NCBI GenBank assembly: GCA_005223375.1 | Contig: RXOD01004147.1 | Span: 1-27,682, forward strand | Source of the DNA: Amoebophrya sp. AT5.2 | Taxonomy: Eukaryota > Sar > Dinophyceae > Syndiniales > Amoebophryaceae | DNA length: 27,682 bases | Direction: 5' to 3' | Shown here: piece by piece, positions 10,701 through 19,813 of the stretch | Numbering within the stretch: position 1 is the first letter of the stretch | How the letters are laid out: each line of letters opens with the position of its first letter | The notes under the pieces: generated by a model | Databases searched by the model: none | What the model was told of the DNA's origin: nothing | What the model saw: only the letters and a program-made list of their open reading frames with translations | Position numbers and translations under genes: made by a program

Positions 10701-12119
10701 CCGTCGTCGCGGACCCCCTCCGAGGACCTTCGCAGCGCCGAAGGAGGCCGGAACTGCTCTGCGGAGTGGCCGTCCGTCGGAAGGCGCCGGCTCTGGCGGC
10801 TGGACGACGTTGGACGCTGCAGTGCGGCTGCGTTTTCCGCAGCGATGGCTGTCACGACATCGACGTCAGCGTCAGCCGTACCGCTTCTAAAAATCGCGTC
10901 ACCTCCTGCTCCAGTTCGGGTTACTGCAGCTACTGGAGCTGGAAGACCACCAACTTCGAAGGGTTTGGAATTCATCAGCTGCGTTCTTGCTCCGGGCTCG
11001 CCAGCAGCGGGCTCTGGTGCATGTAGGTTCGACCTTGACAGTCTCAAACTGGCGCGCACCTTCTCGAGTGCATCGGATGGCGCTGTCTCCAGCATCGTCA
11101 AAACGTCCACAACGTCACGGTCGAGCATCGCGTCGACATTCTCCTTCTCGTCGCTCTCCGGCGCGAGTACCTGGCCGACCTCTTCGTCGAGGTCGTTGAA
11201 GTCTTCCTCGTACGTTGGATCATCTTCCTCATCATCTTCCTCGGCATCTAGTACTTCTTCGTCCCCCGTCGTGACGGCACAAGCGCCACCGGGAGCGCGG
11301 CGCGCGTCGTGGGCGTCCATCGCAGCAGGAGGTTCCTGCTCCGCGAGCATGCCGAGCTGTTGGAGTGCGAGTGGGGCAGCATCCTCTTGCATCACCTCGC
11401 CCGAAGGGGACAGCTTGATCAGTCGTCCATCCTCGGCGCGGAGCTCCACCGTTTCCTTTTTCCAACCGGTGCTCGGAGGACCACCGCCCCAAGAAGAACC
11501 GCGACCGGGCGGCAGAGGAGGAGCAGCGGTAGCCCATTGTGCACCACTCGTGGCAGGCGTCCCAAACGAGCCTGTTGGGCCAGCGCACGACGATGACTGC
11601 AGCTGGAATGGGTTGTGCACGGATGCTGCAGGCGGAACTCCGGCTAGGGACGGCAAGACACCCCTGCCAGACACACCAACGCCGCGGAGCCGGTTGCGGG
11701 TGTCGCGCTGCGACTGCTGCCGATGGTGCTGCAACCGCTCCTCGTTCGCGCCGTTGATGTGGGTCTGGGTAAAAATGTATGTAGGATCATCGCGTGAAGG
11801 AAAAATCAGACACAGACTCACGCTCACCTCCAGAGTGAGAGTGGTGGCACCATTACCTAGATGTTTGTGACAAAATGAAGTTGAAGATTGATCATGTTTG
11901 TACGTATTCATTCATTTTTACCGAAAGTTTTACCGACTATTAGCTGCCAGTCTATACCTCAAACCCCCGCTCGCGCTTTCGCGTCTGTTCCTCCTTTCGT
12001 TTCCGGCGTTCGAGCGACAATTGGATCTTCTGCCGCTCCGCAACGAGGCGCCCGTAGAGAAACTCGTCCCCAGGCGACGAGTTCACGCTCGCGTTCGCGT
12101 TGTCGGCCGCCGGCGGCAT
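4794..12119 (-). CDS. KATNIP: KATNIP-family (katanin-interacting protein, DUF4457) homologue, 5 exons
   Basis: Exons read 12119-11958, 11764-7776, 7573-5803, 5611-4997 and 4943-4794. They sum to 6687 nt, giving 2228 residues and a TGA stop, and all joins are in phase with GT..AG ends. The family is known as ciliary-base and axoneme microtubule-associated proteins that bind katanin. Diagnostic features are repeated DUF4457 modules. One has STWGD and IGLAGIEIFD, then RTADKLFDQVN, then VWLCPFNAG, then LWNYNK at residues 1380-1384 running across an intron into SRLHSSRGCRTLEILLDN. A second starts with STWGD and VGLKSVTLYDADG (about 1923-1945) and continues through RTADQ|L, MWLAP and RGVKDWELLVDD. 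An extra IWNYNG lies at 1778-1783. The start MPPAADNANAS gives a Lys/Arg-rich helix and then GFE|THINGAN. The protein is longer than the roughly 1600-residue animal form because of disordered Ser/Ala/Gly/Glu-rich stretches (about 60-650 and 1000-1260). Confidence 0.85.
4944..4996 (-). other. KATNIP intron 4 (53 bp, GT-AG, phase 0)
   Basis: The donor is AAGTTA|GTAAGT and the acceptor is TTGATTTTTCAG|GAA. It is much shorter than the other three introns. If retained, an in-frame TAG ends the protein at 4970; if spliced, 49 further residues of a basic, Ala/Gln-rich tail are added before TGA at 4794. Confidence 0.65.
5612..5802 (-). other. KATNIP intron 3 (191 bp, GT-AG, phase 0)
   Basis: The donor is GATCAG|GTGAGA and the acceptor is CATCACAG|CTTCTT. 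It joins RTADQ to LLPLPAEY, matching the position of RTADKLFDQ in the preceding module, and leads on to MWLAP. Confidence 0.8.
7134..7163 (-). repeat. Two tandem 15-bp copies inside KATNIP
   Basis: The 15-base unit CGGACGCTTCCCGAT (plus strand) occurs twice in a row, encoding a perfect DREAS-DREAS duplication in a disordered linker. The two copies are identical, so the expansion looks recent. Confidence 0.85.
7574..7775 (-). other. KATNIP intron 2 (202 bp, GT-AG, phase 2)
   Basis: The donor is AACAA|GTATAA and the acceptor is CCGGCAG|GTCTCG. Removal joins LWNYN-K to SRLHSSRG, restoring the family WNYNKSR..RG motif exactly at the junction. This is strong evidence for the boundary. Confidence 0.9.
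11765..11957 (-). other. KATNIP intron 1 (193 bp, GT-AG, phase 0)
   Basis: The donor is GAG|GTATAG and the acceptor is TTTTTACCCAG|ACC. It is AT-rich and happens to stay open in the downstream frame, which makes a false N-terminal extension with Met at 11911. I prefer the spliced start because the first exon begins with a GC-rich coding-like stretch and joins GFE to THINGAN without a break in phase. Confidence 0.75.
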
Positions 12120-12799
12120 CGGTCTTCACTCCTGCTCACGGAATTGGTTGTACGCAGTAGCACCGTGCTTGGAGACAACATCAATCTTTCTACGTACATA
12201 CAGCCGAAGGTGGAGAGAAACAATTCATTGTTTGATGTGGCTGTAGTTGTACTACAATACGCAAATTAATTAAGTATTGGTTCACGCCTTCCCTCTCGAA
12301 CTCCAGTACTCTGCCCCCTTTGCTTCGCGCTCTCCAAAATCAGGAAGGAACCTGAAACTGCACATCGCTTTGGTGACCGCTTTGCTCACTCTTGTTCATC
12401 TAAATTTTCACTCTTGTTCATCATCATCATTGTGTTCTTCACAGAGACACACGCTGATTGATGATCATCGCAAGAAACTCCCGAGGCAAACCGCCTGGAT
12501 TGCTCGCGACGACGCGAAGTCCTCTTTTTCTTGGCAGCCGGAGCTGCAGAATTAAAGTAAGTGCATCATGATCCTTGGTTCCAAGCAGTCGAGCTCATTG
12601 TACAGGAGCAAAAGACCCACGCGCGAGTAACTGCGTATCTCGCTCCATTCATTGGAGGCCGCAATAAACTCACGGTCGTGAGCAAGAAATGAATGCAAAT
12701 GTGTGCAGTCTGTGGTGTGCGTGGTGGAAAATTGAATATGTTATTGGTAACGATTTTTCGATAGACGTTCTTAGAACGCTGACGCTCCATGTTCCGCGA
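12120..12799. other. Spacer: 5' region of KATNIP and unresolved 3' end of the upstream gene
   Basis: The part next to 12119 should hold the KATNIP promoter and leader. The part at about 12430-12720 has minus-strand stretches that look partly coding: REFIAASNEWSEIRSYSRVG at about 12600-12680, and a Lys/Arg-rich frame reading PAAKKKRTSRRR at about 12510-12545. A GTACAA..CTGCAG pair of about 60 bp lies between them. These may be the last exons of the gene starting at 14318, but I cannot fix their boundaries. Confidence 0.35.
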
Positions 12800-14318
12800 T
12801 TAAAAAGTCAGTACCACGTCGATTTTTCTAAAGCCGGAAGTATTCAAGCCTTGGTCAGGGAAAGTTCTGGAAGTCTTTCTTGCTTCTGCGCTCACGTCAA
12901 TGAATGTCGGCCCCAGCTGCAGGAAGCGATCAAAAATAAAACGCACCAAGTAAACTACCGAAGTGCCAAAAATAAGTTTGGCTCCGCAAATAAACAACTG
13001 ACGAGAATCGTCGTTTGAAGCGGTTTCTTTGGCAGTCGTGCTGCGCGGAAGATGATGGTAGGCGTCGAGTGCGTACGCGACTTTACTCTTAAGTAGAATA
13101 GCTGGCGTTGACGCATGTGCGCGGATAGTATCGGTGCCAAGATCGTTTATAAGCTCGTCGTTGGCATTCAACAATACTGGCCCAAATTTGTGGAAACAGC
13201 ATTTTAAGATCAAAAACGTTTCTGTCATTTCGGGTCCGGTGCTGTCACTGGGCCGTAGTTCGTAAAATGTAAAATTGTTCTTCTCCGGGACGCTGCTGGC
13301 ACTGCCAACTGATCAATCCTCGCTAAAATGCGTGATAGAGAGTCTTGCTCTGGTGCCGTCAGTGTAAGCATAATTCAACGAGAACGAGTCGTGTAGTGTA
13401 CAGGTGGTTCGTACCCTCATGGCAATCTATTTTTCGTACGAATTCCAATTCATTTAAAAAAAACTAGTAAATTGTCGTTCGGCACGACAGCGTTCCCCCC
13501 CCCGCGCATCAACGACCCGAAACAAGAAGAGTCGCAGTCGCACGGAACGCACTTGTACCGGGCACGCGGCTGTTACGGCGCGACACCAGCGCAGGTCCTA
13601 TGACTGACTTGCTTCGAATCGAGGGTTGGTCTTGATCGGAGCTCCTATTTTTTTTATGGCAGAGGTTTAAAAAAATGTCTTCGTCAGAACAGCGGTCCGT
13701 CGTGATTGTAGGAGCTGTCCTTCCTAGCTACTCTGCTGCGAATTCGAGTGGGAGTGGTGCGATGCTCTTCTTTCCCGCCGCGGCTAGCACGCTGATTTGT
13801 TGTTCTTACTCGCTGTCGCGGGCAGAGCGAAACACGCCGCACAACCATCAGCATCACTTCATCTCTCCTCCGCGTGTAAACCCGAAAAGCGGATCCCACG
13901 TCGCAGCTGACGGTGTCGGCGACGTCCCCCCCTGACGATGAAGATGACACTCCTTCTCGTTCGCGTGGTACTTACGCATGAATCCGAACAGAGGGTCCCA
14001 GACCGGTTCGCCCGTTCTTCCCGTCGTACCCTGGTTCCCCTTCCCAGGTTGTTCATGTTCTTCGGCGTCGCCTTTAATAGGGGGTCGCTGCACTACAGTG
14101 GTTTGGACGGTGGCTGCGGGGGTTGCGGGTACGGGGATGGACGCCTGCGCACCAGCGGCGGAAGACGACGTCGACGGCGCGTGGTCCAACATGAGCCGCT
14201 GCGCAGTCGAGCTAGACGACCCGCGCCGCGCGATCGACGCGCCGGGAGCAGCGGTTGGATGTTGAGCTGCTTGCCGTCTTACCCCGGCGCTCGTCAGTGC
14301 GCGGGAAAAGCGATACAT
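12800..14318 (-). CDS. Probable mitochondrial membrane protein with duplicated WDPLFGF peptide (spliced, 3' end uncertain)
   Basis: Exon 1 is 14318-13858. It begins MYRFSRALTSAGVRRQ, an Arg/Ser/Ala-rich segment without acidic residues, as in mitochondrial presequences. A Pro/Ala-rich linker follows, then two copies of WDPLFGF. The copies differ at five of seven codons, always at the third base, so both appear to be translated and selected. A phase-2 splice (ATGAA|GTGATG to TTGGCAG|T) joins exon 2, 13301 to about 12800. It reads ASSVPEKNNFTFYELRP and contains one hydrophobic helix (LFICGAKLIFGTSVVYLVRFIF). A GTGAGC donor at 12895 (after PTFID) suggests further exons, so the TGA/TAA end near 12800 may not be used. 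A competing GTAAGT donor after the first WDPLFGF would skip the second copy. No family is recognised; mitochondrial targeting is inference. Confidence 0.5.
13302..13857 (-). other. Candidate intron in the mitochondrial-type gene (556 bp)
   Basis: It is bounded by GTGATG and TTGGCAG and keeps phase 2. An alternative acceptor six bases further on (GCCAG|C) has the same phase. Its interior includes poly-C (13494-13503), A-rich and T-rich tracts and stops in all minus frames. The donor is weak, so treat this as a working model. Confidence 0.35.
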
Positions 14319-15189
14319 CCTTAGGGTCTGTTCGCTGCTGGCCAGGAGAAAGAACTACGGTGTGGCTCTCTGAATAAAACGATGGAATTCCAATGTCAAT
14401 GAAGAAATGTTCTATATGTGGTGGATCTGGCCGGGGACGAAGAACCCGTCGTGGCGATTGATGAATGTCCGGGGGGGGAGGGGGACGTTGCTCTAATAAA
14501 CTAGCTCTGCCTCGATAATGTACCTGCTCCGCTGGTTATTTTTCGGCAATTGTACTCGTCGTATGGTCGTGGTGCTGGTCAATTTTAACATAGTTGAGTT
14601 AGCTGCGCAAAACCCTTTGTTTTGCCTCGCCTACAGAAGCTTCACTCAAAATCCAATCGAACTCAAACCGAACAACTTCATCGAGGCATCTGAAAAGACT
14701 GCTGAGGCATAGACCGATCCGCGTACGTTAAAAACATCGCTCAATCAACCATAGAGCTTCTCGCGAATGCACACGACGACCGACACCGACCACATTTTTG
14801 CTATATCGCTTCTAGTCACACTCGTCCGCACTTCCTCTTCCTACCGATAGGACAAAAATTCTTGACTGTGTTGCTCGAACTCTTCCTCGAAACAATGACT
14901 CATTCTCGCGATGATATCACATCACATCACAGAAACAGCGAACCTCGGGCCTTATGCGACCGCGCTAGGAGCCGTGCAAAAAGCAATTCCTGAAGGAGAT
15001 GATGCGTTGTATAGGCGGCGTTTCTACGCTCTTGTGAATACAGTCGTACCTAGCCACGACCGAGGACGAGGTTCGAATTCGTGTGCGATAAGTAGTAGAT
15101 CATGTTCATAATTTCATGACCTGAAATAATATCATCAATTTGTCCGAAAAATGACACAAGCTTGTGTCTGGAGGCGCGCCGCGGGGTCT
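14319..15189. other. Spacer with no supported gene
   Basis: It lies between the stop of the coiled-coil gene and the start of the mitochondrial-type gene and should hold a 3' UTR and a promoter. It has a G-rich tract at 14469-14484. Plus-strand ORFs 14518-14712 and 14911-15111 have no domain and look accidental. Confidence 0.4.
15153..15168. repeat. Perfect 16-bp palindrome
   Basis: GACACAAGCTTGTGTC is fully self-complementary and sits about 20 bases downstream of the TGA of the coiled-coil gene (stop at 15190). It could form a small cruciform or an RNA hairpin in the 3' UTR, or bind a dimeric protein. Confidence 0.6.
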
Positions 15190-18100
15190 TCAAGTGAGCG
15201 ACTGTCTCTCCATCGCCGTTTCCAGTGCCTGTCCGAGCAGTCTCAGCCCCCCACCACCTCCCTTCCCCGTCCCCGCTTCGGCCTCCCAGCCTTCCCGCGC
15301 CATGAGCACAATCAGGGGCAGCAAATGCTCCGCGCGGCCGAACGCGCGCACGGAGCCCCTCCGCAGGAAGTAGATGATCAGTTCCATGCATGCCAACAGG
15401 AGCGGGCCGAAGTGGCGCTTGTGCATGAGCTCGTGGTGCGCGAGAAGAGCGATGCGTTGCAGAATGGTGTCCTGCTCGGTCTTGAAGAAAAGGACGATCA
15501 ACCCGTCGGCGTAACTGGACGAGAACGACGGCAGTGAGAGCGTGCCGTCGACGGCACACGCGGAAGGAGCAGCGCCGGCGGCAAGAGAACTGAAGCGAGA
15601 CATCACGACCCTGTAATGGATGAGTTTCACGGGAACGTGTTTTTGTGCAGAAGCAGAGGGTCATCATCAACATGACAACATCATTTTCATTCATTGACTT
15701 CTTCATGAAGCAAGCAGCTGTAGGTCTTCTCGCAGAAGCAATTGGAATATGATTCTTTGGTCATGATCTTGTACCTGATTACTTGCAGCACGTGCACCCG
15801 CACTCGATTCATGTCGGCTATCCTTTCTCCGCACTCTGCGCCGGACACCACCAGGCAGTTGCTCAGCTGCGTGAATATTTCGCCGTACGAGGACCAGATT
15901 TTCCCCAGGAATTCGCCGTCTTGCACCGCGATGGCCAAAAGTTTCATTTTTAGTCCTGCGTGCCTGCTCGCGCCGCACTCGAGCGTCCGACACATCAGTC
16001 CGAGGGGAGAACGCAGGAACAGAAAACGCGCTCGCTCGCCCAGCGCCGCAGCCGGGCGGCTTGTGAGAAAATGGTGGATCTCGGCGAAAACTTTATCGCC
16101 GCTGCGGACGGGGTCGAGCACCGCCCAGTTGTCGGTAAGGACGGGCTTTAGGTCTGCCGGGCGGCTGTCGTAGGGCGACTGCGAAAAGGCGCGCATGTCC
16201 TCAAGCAGCATCAGGTTGCCCTTGCTCACGGTGAGCAGGGGCTTGCGACTTTTCGTCGTCGGTCTTGACGGTGGGGGCTTTCCGTTTCCAACATGTTCTG
16301 GTGGAGTGGAGGAGAGTATAGAAGCTGGTGCTGGAGAGATGTAGTTGAAAGAACTGGCCGTGGACACCGATGGACTGAACAAGGGCGTCTCCCAGGGCCA
16401 GTCGTTCTCGCGGAGTAAATACCGGCCCATCTCAATGCTGCGCAACTGCGTCAGCTTCGGCCGCTTACGCCCGATAGAGTTCAAAAAGCTGTCCGGGTGG
16501 TGCTGGTTCGCGAGCTCCTGTTGCGCACTTAATATGCCCTTTTTCCCGCCCCCCCGGCCCCGCGTCAGAGACTTACTAAGAACGCCTCCGTGTTGTAGGC
16601 CGAGGCCGCCCCGCGTCAACATGCCTCTGCCCCTGCTGGTGCTGCGTGCACGCCGCCGCGACAGAGAGAAAGAACCAGATCCAGGACCACCTCCTACTAG
16701 GCCCCGATTCTTCCGCGTCCCTATATCGGTCAGCGCCTGCAAGCTTCCCCCGCCGCACGACCCCTCGTCCTCCGCTCGCGTAAACGCACTTTGTACTTCT
16801 GCGGACACTTTCATTTTCGTCTTCATCTTCGGTCGGTTGCTACTGCTTCTGCCGTCATCTCCCTCCCCGTCGTCCCCCCCGCCCCCACCGAGCTTTTCGA
16901 TTTTGCTCTCCGGATTTTTGCCCAACTGAAACCTCCCCATATCCGCGCCCATATCGCCGGCCTCCACCAGCCGCGCGGCAGCACGCGGCCGCCACTCCGA
17001 TTCCAGCAGCTGCGTGATGGCTTCCAGCATGCTCTTCTCGAGGTCGGCATCCACAAGTTCGGGGCACAAAAACTCGCTCAGGTAGAACTCGTGCGCGCGG
17101 GCGACCAATTTCTCGCACAGCAAATCGCAACAAAGAACGCCGTCAGTCTCGTGCGTGAGAAGGTCGGCGGCGAAAGTGATCATCTTCGGCGCCAGCTCGT
17201 AGAAAAGCATGCGGAGTGGCAGATCGGAAACCACGGAAAGCAGGATGCCAAAAATCCGGAGCTTCAGATCGTGGGGGGACGGGGGCGGCGAAAGTAGTAG
17301 ACCATCAGCTCCAGCGGAGGTGGAGGACGACGCGGCTAGGTTGCCGCCTTTGGCGACTTGGTCTTCCTCTTCGACGTCGCCTGACTGGTCGTCCATCGCA
17401 CTGGTGTCGTCTCCTGCCATGAAGAAATCTTCTTCGTCTAACCCTCCCGCCGCAGCCCAGCGATCCCTGGCGAGCTTTTGCTCCCCAAACCAGGCTCGCA
17501 ATTCGCGCACCGCCACGTCCAGCTCGTTGGCGTATTTTTGTGGAATCCCCGCGCTCCAGCGGAAGAACGACAAAACGCTGTCCACGACCTCGAGAGCTTC
17601 CTCGTCGCGGCGCAATCGGTAATCCTCCTGCGACCGGGACATCTTCTCCCTTACGGACAGAGGAGCTCGTTCGTAAGCTCGTGGGCCCTCGACACTACTT
17701 CCACCAGGTTGTCGTAGCCGACCTTGCAGCAGCGAGGAGGTGTTAAACAGGTCTTCCTCTTCGCTCGGGACTCGGTTTCGGGCGTTGTCTTCGACGGACA
17801 CGTTTTCTGAGTCGTGCTGCGGCAAGTCGAACGCCGGGTCGCTGTCGCGCTCGTTGCGGCTCGTCGTACTGTGAAACAGGGTATTTTTCGGGGGCGGCGG
17901 CTGGGCGCGCTGGTGCGGTTGCTGCTTCATTTGGTTGCGAGAGGACGCAGACGCGCCAGAAGCGTCCTCGACTTTTTTCTTCAGGTTCGCGTTCTCCTGC
18001 TGCTGCTGTTGCAATTGCTGCCGCATTAACGCCAGCTGCTGCTGGTGCTGCTGCCGCTCCTGCTGCTGCTGTTGTTGCTGCATCTGCATCTGCATGGCCT

Positions 18101-18761
18101 GCTGCTGCAATTGCGCTTGCTGATGTACCTGGCCCACGTCGGCCTGGCTCTGCGGCATCTGACTCTGCGGCTGCCCCATCGTGATGGGGTCCGCCTGGCT
18201 CTGTTGCAGCATCTGCGTTTGCATCTGTTGGTTTTGCATCGCCATTTCGGATTTTTCCCTCTTCAGCCGGTCGTTTTCGCGCCGCACCATGTCCAACTGG
18301 TGCCGCAGCACGTTGCTCTGCACCTGCTCTGCCACTGACGTCGATCCTTGTCCTTGGGCTTGGCCTCCGCCTCCGCCCGCGCCGGAGACCACACTGGAGG
18401 TGGCTCCCCCGCCGGCAGCTCCCCCGGAAACCACACTGTTCACGTTGCTCACAACACTTCCCTGCGACTGCTGGGGCGCCGGCGGAAAAAACCCTCCGCC
18501 CCCGGGTGGAGGGGGCACAACCACAAACGAGCCCTGCGACGACTGCGGTGGCTGGTGCGGCAGCTGGCCACATTGGTTCTGGTTCTGTAGTTGCCCAAAT
18601 GGAAGATTGTTCATTTGATGCGGCGCGGGCTGACCAAATTGATTGGCTTGCTGCTGCTGACCAAACTGCTGCTGGTCGTTCTGCCCGCGCTGGCCCGGCT
18701 GGCCCTGGAGGTGATGCGCCTGCCCAAACTGATTACCATGGTTGTAGTTGTGCTCCGACAT
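15190..18761 (-). CDS. Large Gln-rich coiled-coil protein with FGQ motifs and helical C-terminus, 2 exons
   Basis: Exons are 18761-15775 and 15610-15190 (3408 nt, 1135 residues). Splicing AATCAG|GTACAA to CATTACAG|G keeps phase 2 and joins HVLQVIR to VVMSRF. Residues 1-75 contain repeated FGQ in Gln/Asn-rich context (NQFGQ, QQFGQ, NQFGQ, PFGQ), and residues 80-140 are Pro/Gly/Ser-rich. Residues 143-185 form a clear coiled coil (RHQLDMVRRENDRLKREK), followed by poly-Gln/Met to 265. Residues 385-435 and 495-600 are ordered helices (DLKLRIFGILLSVVSDLPLR). A Ser/Arg/Gly-rich basic region (about 600-800) precedes a last helical block (about 900-1100) with ADGLIVLFFKTEQDTILQRIALLAHHELMH-like amphipathic helices. 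The FG-plus-coiled-coil layout recalls nucleoporins, and the helical blocks could be ARM/HEAT-like, but I cannot assign a family. The frame is open upstream to 19067; I chose 18761 because the composition changes there. Confidence 0.75.
15611..15774 (-). other. Intron of the Gln-rich coiled-coil gene (164 bp, GT-AG, phase 2)
   Basis: GTACAAG at the 5' end and CATCCATTACAG at the 3' end. Removal puts the helical frame AAGAAPSACAV..ADGLIVLFF in phase with HVLQVIR. Without splicing the protein would end at 15687. Confidence 0.7.
17997..18118 (-). repeat. CAG/CAA-rich microsatellite coding poly-Gln
   Basis: Imperfect CTG/TTG repeats on the plus strand read as CAG/CAA on the coding strand. They give Gln runs interrupted by Met, Leu, Arg and His within the coiled-coil protein. 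Confidence 0.85.
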
Positions 18762-18778
18762 TGTCCTAGTGGCTGTCT

Positions 18779-18813
18779 CTATCGATATCTTCGGTATCGA
18801 CCACAATCGATAG
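18779..18813. promoter_or_regulatory. Nested ATCGAT inverted repeats upstream of the coiled-coil gene
   Basis: CTATCGAT (18779-18786) and ATCGATAG (18806-18813) are a perfect inverted pair. Inside, TCGATA (18782-18787) and TATCGA (18795-18800) form a second hairpin with a 7-base loop. It lies 18-52 bases upstream of the ATG at 18761, so a protein-binding site or a leader hairpin is plausible. The function is inference. Confidence 0.35.
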
Positions 18814-19310
18814 GCCAGCACGCCGCCCCACAGGAGATAAGAAAGTACGCAAACACGATGGATACAGCGAGCGATAAAAACGATGGATAGATACCTAGCC
18901 GCGCTGGTGCTGGTGAAACATGATTTTCGCTTCCTTGTGATACAATCAATGAATTCATTCTGGATGTTGTGCGTCTTCAATTCATTCCTGTACTGGGTCT
19001 CCACAAGGTCAAGGCGATCCACGCGACTAAACAAAGAATTCGTGGGATCATTCTCATGCTCATGCATGTGCTGTGGTCCATCAAGAACGAACTACGTACT
19101 TACAACGGATCATATCACGCAAAGCAGAACGACGAATAGGTAAATTCATACATATGTACAACGCGCGGCGCGCACATTCAAACATATTTGTTCATACAAC
19201 CCATTCTAGTTCCAATTTCACATTCACGAAAAAGCGAACTAGGCCATCGCATGTTGCAGTTGCAGCGTACGAGTGAGAACTACTCTCAAAGGTAGGATCT
19301 TCATCGTATG

Positions 19311-19322
19311 TCATGATCATGA
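19311..19322. repeat. Perfect 12-bp palindrome
   Basis: TCATGATCATGA in the spacer, followed by CATCATGACGTC, another partial copy. It may simply reflect the frequency of CATGATCAT-like words in the spacers here. Confidence 0.5.
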
Positions 19323-19813
19323 GGCATCATGACGTCGTTCGGTTGTTCACGACCACGTATCGCTTCGGACGTTGCCGCAACTACACCTCGGCTCCACAAT
19401 TAGGTATGCAGCGGTAAAAGCAGCGCTGGATGCATGATGCACAGTCTCCATTTATTTTGATTTTTCCTTGTTCAAGGACGAAGTACCCGATGATCTATAC
19501 GATGATAGCTTTGGATGGGTGCTGTTCCTCAGTTCACGACGTTGTGCAGATGCTCCTCTTACTTTCCATTCTTGACCCGACGTCGCCGTACATCATATCA
19601 TTATCAAACGTTATTTATAGAATCTGATGTTCATGTTGATAGCCAACAGGCACACTGTGTATTAACGATTGTATCGCCTTCGTGGTATCGTTCTCTGCCG
19701 CAATCAGCGCACCACGGGCCTGCTCACGCGTGCACCACACCTGTGTGTTCGTTTGAGTTCTTTGTTTTGACAAGCTACAACTTGCTGGCGGCATGAAAAC
19801 GAAGTGTGTACAT

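Larger units (their letters stand above)
18762..19813. other. Spacer: 5' region of the coiled-coil gene and 3' region of the RING/TRAF gene
   Basis: It is AT-rich with no recognised gene. The first 300 bases remain open in the downstream frame and include a hydrophobic stretch (LSIVFIARC..LLWGGVLAYRLW). That stretch could be an N-terminal extension with a membrane anchor if Met at 19067 were used, but I think it is leader sequence. The rest holds short random ORFs and a 12-bp palindrome at 19311-19322. Confidence 0.4.

Noticed and set aside
10488..11870. 460-codon plus-strand ORF
   Set aside because: It is antisense to KATNIP exon 2. Its Ser/Ala/Pro-rich translation is the expected by-product of GC-rich, Glu/Ala/Gly-rich minus-strand coding.
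11765..11911. N-terminal start of KATNIP at Met 11911
   Set aside because: The segment is AT-rich, ends in a TTTTTACCCAG acceptor, and a phase-matched upstream exon with its own ATG at 12119 gives a more sensible N-terminus.
5612..11957. KATNIP introns as copies of one introner element
   Set aside because: The three introns of about 190-200 bp show no shared sequence or terminal repeats when compared by eye, so similar length alone is not enough.
13490..13640. Possible structured RNA or tRNA (TTCGAATC-like word at about 13613)
   Set aside because: The flanking bases do not pair as a T-arm, and I found no matching anticodon arm or acceptor stem.
13684..13950. Alternative exon frame reading GDVADTVSCDVGSAFRVYTRRR
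   Set aside because: It needs a 44-bp intron and would discard the second WDPLFGF copy, whose purely synonymous divergence suggests that it is translated.
15050..15706. 218-codon Arg/His-rich minus ORF
   Set aside because: It is out of frame with the helical exon 15610-15190, which splices in phase to the upstream coding exon.
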